Shown: positions 57,804 to 64,000 of the stretch, one piece after another | Position numbering within the stretch: position 1 is the stretch's first letter | Layout: each line of letters begins with the position of its first letter | From: Ruegeria sp. A3M17 | GTDB taxonomy: Bacteria > Pseudomonadota > Alphaproteobacteria > Rhodobacterales > Rhodobacteraceae | Direction: 5' to 3' | Length of the DNA: 64,000 bases | Assembly (NCBI RefSeq): GCF_003318255.1 | Contig: NZ_QOCF01000002.1 | Location: 109,920 to 173,919 of the forward strand | The notes under the pieces: generated by a model | What the model was told of the DNA's origin: nothing | Seen by the model: only the letters and a program-made list of their open reading frames with translations | The model's database searches: none | Translations under genes and position numbers: made by a program

Positions 57804-58456
57804 CAGTGGGCCTCTACCTGCTGAATTTTGTATTCACGTTCTTCGACCTGGTTCGGCTTCCATGTGCGGAAGGCCCAGATGATTAGACCGATGATAAAGA
57901 ACGCGGACGGCGGCAACAGCAGCATGCCGTTGGGCACGTACCAGCCACCATTGTTCACGGTCTCCAGAATGGTGACGCCGAACAGTGATCCATTGCCGAA
58001 CAGCTCACGAATGAAACCGACCAGCAGCAGGATCAGACCGTAGCCCATTCCGTTGCCGAGCCCGTCAATGAAGGACGCGACGGGCGGGTTCTTCATCGCA
58101 AACGCTTCGGCGCGGCCCATCACGATACAGTTGGTGATGATCAGGCCAACGAAAACCGACAGGGTTTTCGAGATCTCGAAGGCGTAAGCCTTGAGAACTT
58201 GATCCACGAGGATCACCAGCGAGGCGATGATCACCATCTGCACGATGATCCGGATCGAGCCCGGGATCTGATTGCGCAGGCATGAGATGAAAAAGGACGA
58301 GAACGAGGTCACGAAGGTAACCGCCAGCGCCATCACGAAGGACACCTGCAGCGAAGAGGTTACCGCCAGCGCCGAACAGATACCCAGCACCTGCAGCGTA
58401 ATCGGGTTGTTGTCGACAAGCGGGTCGATCAGCATCTCTCTCTTGGTCTGGGACAT
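57803..58456 (-). CDS. nqrD: Na+-NQR subunit D
   Basis: 217 residues with six membrane helices and the inverted-topology pair relation to NqrE. The conserved Cys in [13 protein letters not shown] probably helps hold the shared Fe centre. The start at 58456 is at the stop of nqrC (one-base overlap). Confidence 0.95.
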   Translation of the reverse strand: MSQTKREMLIDPLVDNNPITLQVLGICSALAVTSSLQVSFVMALAVTFVTSFSSFFISCLRNQIPGSIRIIVQMVIIASLVILVDQVLKAYAFEISKTLSVFVGLIITNCIVMGRAEAFAMKNPPVASFIDGLGNGMGYGLILLLVGFIRELFGNGSLFGVTILETVNNGGWYVPNGMLLLPPSAFFIIGLIIWAFRTWKPNQVEEREYKIQQVEAH

Positions 58457-59271
58457 CAGAACTCTCCTGCTTGCAGTTTGGCCAGGAACGGAGCGAAGCC
58501 CGCATCACCCATCCAGAATTTCACCAGGTTATCAACACCAACCGAAGTCAGCGTGGCACCGGCCAGCGCATCTACGTAGAAGTCGGGGCCTGCGGCGGGT
58601 TGCAACTTGGATACTGTGATCTGCAGATCACCGGCATCGTCCCGCAGCTTCTTGCCGCTCCACAACGCTTTCCAACGCGGATTGTCCACCTCGGCGCCAA
58701 GACCGGGGGTTTCACCGTGCTGGTAGAATTGCAGACCGTAGATGTCGTTGCCGTTGTTTTCCAGCGCGATAAAGCCATAGAGCGTCGACCACAGACCATA
58801 ACCGTGCAGCGGCAGGATCACCTTGTCCAACCCGCCGGATTCGTCGCGCAGCAGGTAGACAACACGGTACAACGCCTTGCGACCGATACCAGCCGGGTCA
58901 TCGTCCAGCGCGACACTCAGCTCTGGATCGCTTGCGGCAGCCAGATCGTCGAATGTTGCGGGATCGAACCGGTCGTCGACGAACTCACCCGTCGAAAGTT
59001 CAACAACGTGCGGCTCGAATGCGGCGAACGCCTCAGACACGTCGGTGCCGGGTTCATAAACACCAGCAACCTGCAGAACGTTGATCTGCTTGTCCTTCAG
59101 CGCGTTGGCTTCCTGGACCGGGCGCAGGCTAACGGCTGCGGCGGATACAACCATCGAGGCCACCAGACAGACGGCAACGGCGATAAAGATCGTTTTACCG
59201 ACCGAGTCTGGCGAGGCCGCCAGAAACTTGGCAATCGCGCCCTTGGGTTCTGGGGATTGCGTATCAGACAT
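58456..59271 (-). CDS. nqrC: Na+-NQR subunit C
   Basis: 271 residues with an N-terminal membrane helix and a periplasmic FMN-binding domain. The flavin attachment motif is [10 protein letters not shown], whose Thr receives FMN from ApbE. It passes electrons to NqrB/D/E. The stop overlaps the nqrD start, and its start overlaps nqrB by 8 bp. Confidence 0.95.
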   Translation of the reverse strand: MSDTQSPEPKGAIAKFLAASPDSVGKTIFIAVAVCLVASMVVSAAAVSLRPVQEANALKDKQINVLQVAGVYEPGTDVSEAFAAFEPHVVELSTGEFVDDRFDPATFDDLAAASDPELSVALDDDPAGIGRKALYRVVYLLRDESGGLDKVILPLHGYGLWSTLYGFIALENNGNDIYGLQFYQHGETPGLGAEVDNPRWKALWSGKKLRDDAGDLQITVSKLQPAAGPDFYVDALAGATLTSVGVDNLVKFWMGDAGFAPFLAKLQAGEF

Positions 59272-60472
59272 GGCGACGCGCCCTCCGTTTGATGTTTGCC
59301 TGAACGACGAAGTAGTCGATCAGCGGTGCAAAGACGTTACCGAACAGGATTGCCAGCATCATGCCTTCGGGGAAAGCGGGGTTCACCACACGGATCAACA
59401 CAACCATGATACCGATCAGAGCACCGTAGATATAACGGCCCATGTTGGTATGGCTGGCTGAAACAGGTTCGGTCACCATGAAGGCCAGACCGAAAGCGTA
59501 ACCGCCGACGACGACGTGCCAGTACCATGGCATCGCGAACATCGGGTTGGTATCCGACCCAATGAGGTTGAACAGCAGCGTCAGACCTATGGTCCCAGCC
59601 AGACAGCCGACAATCAGTCGGAAATTGGCGATGCGGGTCGTCAGCAGGAATGCCAGGCCGATCATACAGGCCAGCGTTGATGTCTCACCAAAGCTGCCCT
59701 GCATCTGACCCAGAAACGCATTCCACCATGTCAGCCCCTCGGTGGCCAACGCCTGATATCCTTCCGAGGCGGATACCGACAGCGCCGTCGCGCCTGAAAA
59801 GCCATCAACCGGAGTCCAGACCGTGTCACCCGACATGTTCGCCGGATAGGCAAAGTACAGGAATGCACGACCGACAAGCGCTGGGTTCAGGAAGTTCTTG
59901 CCTGTGCCACCAAAGACCTCTTTGCCGATAACCACACCGAAGATGATGCCCAACGCAACCTGCCAAAGCGGTGTGGATGCGGGCATGATCAGCGTGTAAA
60001 GCATTGAGGTTACAAGAAAACCTTCGTTCACCTCATGGCCGCGAACAGTCGCAAAGATGACCTCGAAGATACCGCCCGCAACCAGAGTGACGATGTAAAT
60101 CGGCAGGAAATACATCATCCCGTGCATCACATTGGCAAAGATGCTGGCAGGGTTCAGCGAGATGCCGAACATCTGCAGGATGGCGATCCGCCAGCCGGTG
60201 GCTGAATCGGGTCCAAGCGCGACAATGGCCGAATTTGCCTGAAAGCCGGTATTGTACATTCCCCACAGGATACAGGGGATCGTGGCGATCACGACATAGG
60301 TCATGATCCGCTTCATATCCACGTAGGACCGCGCATGGGGTGCAACGGAGGTTACGGTTTTCGGAGTGTAGATGAAGCTTTCGACCATCTCATAGATGGG
60401 GAAATACTTCTCGTACCTGCCGCCTTTGGTAAAGTTCGGCTCGATCCGGTCAAAGAAGTTGCGCAAACCCAT
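59264..60472 (-). CDS. nqrB: Na+-NQR subunit B
   Basis: 402 residues, about ten membrane helices. Its FMN attachment site is DGFSGATALS (Thr in the SGAT motif). It is the sodium-translocating membrane core and binds riboflavin and ubiquinone. It is 5 bp downstream of nqrA. Confidence 0.95.
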   Translation of the reverse strand: MGLRNFFDRIEPNFTKGGRYEKYFPIYEMVESFIYTPKTVTSVAPHARSYVDMKRIMTYVVIATIPCILWGMYNTGFQANSAIVALGPDSATGWRIAILQMFGISLNPASIFANVMHGMMYFLPIYIVTLVAGGIFEVIFATVRGHEVNEGFLVTSMLYTLIMPASTPLWQVALGIIFGVVIGKEVFGGTGKNFLNPALVGRAFLYFAYPANMSGDTVWTPVDGFSGATALSVSASEGYQALATEGLTWWNAFLGQMQGSFGETSTLACMIGLAFLLTTRIANFRLIVGCLAGTIGLTLLFNLIGSDTNPMFAMPWYWHVVVGGYAFGLAFMVTEPVSASHTNMGRYIYGALIGIMVVLIRVVNPAFPEGMMLAILFGNVFAPLIDYFVVQANIKRRARRHV

Positions 60473-60477
60473 TCGGA

Positions 60478-61821
60478 TCAGCCCTCCTTTTCAATCTTTG
60501 TAAGGCAGTCGCGCAGCGCCAGCCCATATTCATATTTCGCCGGACAGGCAAAGCCTACAAGGCCCAAATCCTCTTCGTCCAACTCGAGCGCACCCAGCGC
60601 CTGTGCGGAATCCGTGTCCATCACCAGCAATGCGCGCAGCAGTTGCGTCGGCAAATAGTCCTGCGGCATCAACTGTTCGAACGTACCGGTCGGAACCATC
60701 GCACGACGTCCACCATTCAGATTCGACGTGAATGCATACAGTTTCTTGGCAAAAGCCGAACCCAGAACCGGCTGAACCGCATACTTCGACGGCATCGGAA
60801 GAATCCAACCCAGCGTATGCTGATCATGATCTTCGCGGATGATGCTGATCTGCCGCGCAAAACGTCCCAGATAGGCTTGCGGCCCCTCAGCATGACGGCC
60901 CGACAGGATCGAGCCCGAGATTACGCGGGCAGTCCCGTCCACATTGATTTCGTCGCGGGTCAGATCATCGGTCGATGCCCCCATGACAGTGCGGATCAGG
61001 CGGGGTTGACGCGCGCCGGGGCCTGAAAGGGCAACAACGATGTTCGGATTCAGATGGCCCGTTTGCATCAGACGGCCAATCGCGATGACATCCTGATAGC
61101 CGATTGTCCAAACCTGCTTTTCGCCGCCCAGCGGCTCAAGGAAGTGGATGTGTGTTCCAGCCAGACCTGCTGGGTGCGGTCCGGAAAATGCTGCGGCTTC
61201 AACACCCGGAACGTCGGCGCCCGGTAGGGCTGCACCCTCATTTTGGCACAGATACGTCTTGCCCTCGGTCAGCTTGGCAACTGCGCTCAGGCCGACAGCA
61301 AAGGCGTCACCTGCATCCTGGATAATGATCGCGGCATCAGCGGCCAGAGGCTCACTATCCATCGCTGTCACGAAAATTGCCGTGGGCTTGGTACCCGGTG
61401 CGGGCATCTTGGAATAGGGCCGCGTGCGGAAAGCTGTCCACAAGCCAGCCGCACATAGACGTTCGGTCACGCCTTCGGCGGTATCGGCGTTGCCCACTGC
61501 CGAAAAATCCAGCCCTGTGTCATTGACGTTCGAGACTTCGATCACGACGCTCTGCAACACCCGACGCGCACCACGGTTGATGGCCACGATCTTGCCGCTG
61601 AGCGGGGCGACCATCATCGCCTCGGGCACGTCCTTGTGGCAAAACAACGGTGTGCCCCGCTGAACTTCTTCACCCTCTTGAACCAGCATGCGCGGTTTCA
61701 GGCCCAGATAATCAGCCCCCAAAACCCCGACAGACCTGAATTCAGGACCCGGTTGGATCGTCTGCTCTGGCGCGCCTTGCACCGGCAGCTCCAACCCTTT
61801 TTTCAGTTTGAAAGTTTGCAT
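60478..61821 (-). CDS. nqrA: Na+-NQR subunit A
   Basis: 447 residues from the ATG at 61821 (MQTFKLKKGLELPVQG is the usual N-terminus). A longer in-frame extension is not conserved. It is the soluble quinone-binding subunit and the first gene of nqrABCDEF. Its gap to the RNA methyltransferase gene (288 bp) must hold the promoter; I see no clear hexamer pair. Confidence 0.95.
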   Translation of the reverse strand: MQTFKLKKGLELPVQGAPEQTIQPGPEFRSVGVLGADYLGLKPRMLVQEGEEVQRGTPLFCHKDVPEAMMVAPLSGKIVAINRGARRVLQSVVIEVSNVNDTGLDFSAVGNADTAEGVTERLCAAGLWTAFRTRPYSKMPAPGTKPTAIFVTAMDSEPLAADAAIIIQDAGDAFAVGLSAVAKLTEGKTYLCQNEGAALPGADVPGVEAAAFSGPHPAGLAGTHIHFLEPLGGEKQVWTIGYQDVIAIGRLMQTGHLNPNIVVALSGPGARQPRLIRTVMGASTDDLTRDEINVDGTARVISGSILSGRHAEGPQAYLGRFARQISIIREDHDQHTLGWILPMPSKYAVQPVLGSAFAKKLYAFTSNLNGGRRAMVPTGTFEQLMPQDYLPTQLLRALLVMDTDSAQALGALELDEEDLGLVGFACPAKYEYGLALRDCLTKIEKEG

Positions 61822-62109
61822 GTCGCTACTGTCTTCCAAGCCTCTTTCCTGCAACACATCGTTCCCACCACAGCATAGTGGCACAAAACGATCTGCATGT
61901 GGGAGCCTGAGAGCAAAAAAGGCGCATGGCACCTGTTTTCATTCCAAGCTTCGTTTTGATCACGGTCCCTTTACGCGGGGATGGTGCCAAAGGCAAACCC
62001 GTTGCCGCCTAAATTGCCGAAATTTTGTCAATTTAACTTGAAGGGCAGCATTTTGGGCCTGTTGAAATTGCATATCGCACCTGCAACGCTTCCAGTGTAA
62101 GCACCCGGG

Positions 62110-63225
62110 ATGGAACGAAACAACGATTTTGAGATTTTTCTGGTGGCAACGCCCGGCCTCGAAGCCCCGCTGCATGCCGAAGCAGTCGAGCAGGGATTCG
62201 CAGATGCAAAGTCCGGACCCGGCGGCGTCACCTGTCGCGGAGGCTGGCCTGAAGTCTGGCGCGCGAACCTGTGTCTGCGCGGCGCGAACAAAGTTCTGGT
62301 GCGATTGGGCGGGTTTCCCGCAGTTCATTTGGCACAACTGGATAAACGGGCTCGAAAATTTCCCTGGGCCGATTTTTTGCGTCCCGATGTGCCGGTCAAA
62401 GTCGAAGCGACAAGTCGCAAATCCCGAATCTATCATGCAGGGGCCGCCCGGCAACGTATCGAAGTGGCGATTTCAGAAACTCTGGGTGCGCCTGTTTCAT
62501 CTGATGCGGCCGTGCGCGTCTTGCTGCGCATCGAAAAGGACCTGTGCACCTTTTCGATCGACAGTTCCGGCGAGCCTTTGCACAAGCGAGGCCACAAATC
62601 GGCTGTCGCCAAAGCGCCGATGCGCGAAACGATGGCGGCGATGTTCCTCCGAGAGTGCGGATTTGATGGGTCCGAGCCAGTTCTGGACCCGATGTGCGGC
62701 TCTGGCACCTTTGTTATTGAAGCGGCCGAAATCGCGCTGGGGCTGCGCCCCGGCCGTTCCCGCAGCTTTGCCTTTGAAAATCTGCCAAGTTTTGACCCCA
62801 ACGTCTGGTCCTCGATGCGCCAGCAACAACCTTTGGCCAAACCGGACGCGGTTTTTCATGGCTCAGACCGCAATAGCGGAGCGATTGAGGCCTCAACCAA
62901 AAATGCTGACCGCGCCGGGGTTGCCGATCTCACCGTGTTTCAGACGCGCTCGGTTAGCGACATAAACCCCCCGTCGGATGCTGCGGGTCTTGTCATTGTC
63001 AATCCACCCTATGGTGCCCGGATCGGGGATGAAAAACGCCTGCGATCTGTTTACGGCAGCCTGGGCAAGGTACTGCAAACCAAGTTCAAGGGCTGGCGTG
63101 TCGGCATCGTGACCAGCAACGCGGGCCTGGCCCGATCAACCCGTCTGCCGCTTTTGCCCCCGGGGCCAATTGTGGACCACGGCGGCACCAAAATCCGACT
63201 GTATCGAACCGGTGTGCTGACCTGA
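62110..63225 (+). CDS. THUMP-domain RNA methyltransferase (RlmL N-part-like)
   Basis: 371 residues: an N-terminal ferredoxin-like/THUMP domain (residues ~1-155) and a class I SAM methyltransferase with DPMCGSGTFVIEAAEIA (motif I) and VNPPYGARIGDEKRL (catalytic NPPY). Such proteins make m2G in rRNA or tRNA. Most similar to RlmL/YpsC-type 23S rRNA m2G methyltransferases. It is divergent from nqrA and upstream of a tRNA. Confidence 0.88.
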   Translation: MERNNDFEIFLVATPGLEAPLHAEAVEQGFADAKSGPGGVTCRGGWPEVWRANLCLRGANKVLVRLGGFPAVHLAQLDKRARKFPWADFLRPDVPVKVEATSRKSRIYHAGAARQRIEVAISETLGAPVSSDAAVRVLLRIEKDLCTFSIDSSGEPLHKRGHKSAVAKAPMRETMAAMFLRECGFDGSEPVLDPMCGSGTFVIEAAEIALGLRPGRSRSFAFENLPSFDPNVWSSMRQQQPLAKPDAVFHGSDRNSGAIEASTKNADRAGVADLTVFQTRSVSDINPPSDAAGLVIVNPPYGARIGDEKRLRSVYGSLGKVLQTKFKGWRVGIVTSNAGLARSTRLPLLPPGPIVDHGGTKIRLYRTGVLT

Positions 63226-63278
63226 TCCGATGTTCGGAAACGACGAAGGCAATTCGCACAAACGACACGGAAACCCCC

Positions 63279-63305
63279 TTGCACATCCAAAAATGCGAGT
63301 ATAAA
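63279..63305 (+). promoter_or_regulatory. Likely sigma-70 promoter of tRNA-Pro
   Basis: TTGCAC (63279-63284) and TATAAA (63300-63305) with a 15-bp spacer, about 14 bp before the tRNA 5' end. A C-rich run just upstream is often seen in stable-RNA promoters of this group. Confidence 0.6.
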
Positions 63306-63319
63306 TCTCGCGCCACGGT

Positions 63320-63396
63320 CGGAGTGTAGCTCAGCCTGGTAGAGCACTGTCTTCGGGAGGCAGGGGTCGGAGGTTCGAATCCTCTCACTCCGACCA
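63320..63396 (+). tRNA. tRNA-Pro, anticodon CGG
   Basis: 77 nt. The acceptor stem CGGAGTG/CACTCCG is followed by discriminator A and encoded CCA (63394-63396). The D-arm contains AGCTCAGCCTGGTAGAGC; the anticodon arm CTGTC-TTCGGGA-GGCAG has anticodon CGG (proline, codon CCG); the T arm contains GGTTCGAATCC. An integrase gene begins 104 bp downstream, so its 3' half is a probable attachment site. Confidence 0.97.
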
Positions 63397-63500
63397 ACAA
63401 AAAGCGTTCAAGATCATAATCTTGCCGTTTTGCCATGACCTCCTTTTAACGAAGCTCTTCGTGCCACCATGGCACGGAACACCGACAGAGGTCTGAGAAA

Positions 63501-64000
63501 ATGTCATATTCGCAGCTTGATCCAGAAAGCGTTACCCTCGCTCATCAACCAGAATTTCGACTACGTAAACGCCCCGAAAACCAAATCTGGGAGATCGTGT
63601 GGACGGGCGACGATGGGAGACCGAAGCGTAGATCGACAAAAACCCGAAATGATACCGAAGCAAAGCGACAGCTTGCGGAACTGATTTTATCAGGGGACAC
63701 TCGACCACCAAAGCATGTGTCAATTGGCTACGTCATTGATCGGTACTTTTTGCATATTCAGAAAGAGAAAGCCGAAGGTACCGTAGTGCCGATGCAATCA
63801 AAAGTAGCCCGTCTCAAAGAGTTTTTGGGCGACGTCCTTTGGGAAGATTTTTCTCAGGAATATGTGGACGATTACAAAGACTGGGCTCGCAACGTTCAGC
63901 GCTGGGAGAAACATGATCACAAGGAGACCAACGGGACATTATCCAATGGCACGATCGAAAAGGATTTGCAGACCCTTCGCATGTCTGACGTCAGCGCTTA
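63501..64000 (+). CDS. Phage/island tyrosine-type integrase, N-terminal part (cut by window edge)
   Basis: From the ATG at 63501 (preceded by AGAGG) the frame is open to the window end, at least 166 residues. It starts with a basic arm (EFRLRKRPENQIWEIVWTGD, an AP2-like arm-binding pattern), followed by a core-binding SAM-like domain (GYVIDRYFLHIQKEKAEGT, LKEFLGDVLWEDFSQEYVDD). The catalytic R-K-H-R-H-Y residues would lie past the window. Its place just downstream of tRNA-Pro strongly suggests that it integrates there. Confidence 0.75.
   Translation, partial: MSYSQLDPESVTLAHQPEFRLRKRPENQIWEIVWTGDDGRPKRRSTKTRNDTEAKRQLAELILSGDTRPPKHVSIGYVIDRYFLHIQKEKAEGTVVPMQSKVARLKEFLGDVLWEDFSQEYVDDYKDWARNVQRWEKHDHKETNGTLSNGTIEKDLQTLRMSDVSA

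Overview
This 64 kb window looks like chromosome from a marine alphaproteobacterium of the Roseobacter group (Rhodobacterales). The evidence is the moderately high GC, the gene styles, a six-gene Na+-translocating NADH:quinone reductase operon with apbE and nqrM, a gpmI-envC-ctpA block, and a pyrimidine/purine-biased intergenic element of the type that recurs in roseobacter genomes. No rRNA or replication origin is present, and the species cannot be named from the sequence alone.

Layout. 1-520: the end of an ISNCY-type insertion sequence (truncated transposase). 698-5265: a compact accessory cluster of YcaO enzyme, TfuA partner, gluzincin-type metallopeptidase and a small protein ending in seven perfect SGAKV repeats. 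I read this as a candidate, undescribed RiPP (ribosomally made, post-translationally modified peptide) system. It ends at a strong terminator. 5321-7826: class III adenylate cyclase with TPRs and a GNAT acetyltransferase. 8083-8925: a fumarylacetoacetate-hydrolase-family gene broken by one in-frame stop. 8981-11868: a phosphonoacetaldehyde-dehydrogenase-like enzyme, a small unknown and a GlxA/AraC-type regulator. 12039-20470: a GntR regulator, a full dipeptide-type ABC operon (dppABCDF) with a co-transcribed M24 peptidase, and a LysR regulator. A matching palindrome in front of gntR and dppA links regulator and operon. 20816-28247: a type I secretion system with its own 1415-residue repeat/RTX/CHRD substrate.

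28318-38410 is largely housekeeping: TetR and an AEC transporter, formaldehyde detoxification (fghA) with soluble transhydrogenase (sthA), a HAD hydrolase, an MFS carrier, zapE, folC and accD. 38471-43836 holds a CPBP protease, an unusual 1032-residue ABC-like protein with decayed nucleotide-binding motifs and a C-terminal cyclic-nucleotide-type domain, and two small unknown genes. 43927-49493 holds a DHA2 exporter and the gpmI-envC-ctpA envelope/glycolysis block. 49597-61821 holds a sulfatase-family enzyme, nqrM, apbE, a CBS protein, two UDP-sugar enzymes and nqrABCDEF. The window closes with an RNA methyltransferase, tRNA-Pro(CGG) and the 5' part of a tyrosine-type integrase, which marks the left edge of an integrated element that continues past the window.

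The genes that act together most clearly are: YcaO/TfuA/peptidase/SGAKV protein (peptide modification, inferred); GntR/Dpp/M24 peptidase (peptide uptake and hydrolysis); the RTX substrate with its ABC and HlyD partners (secretion); fghA/sthA (formaldehyde oxidation and redox balance); and nqrA-F with apbE/nqrM (sodium-pumping respiration and its flavin and Fe-S maturation).
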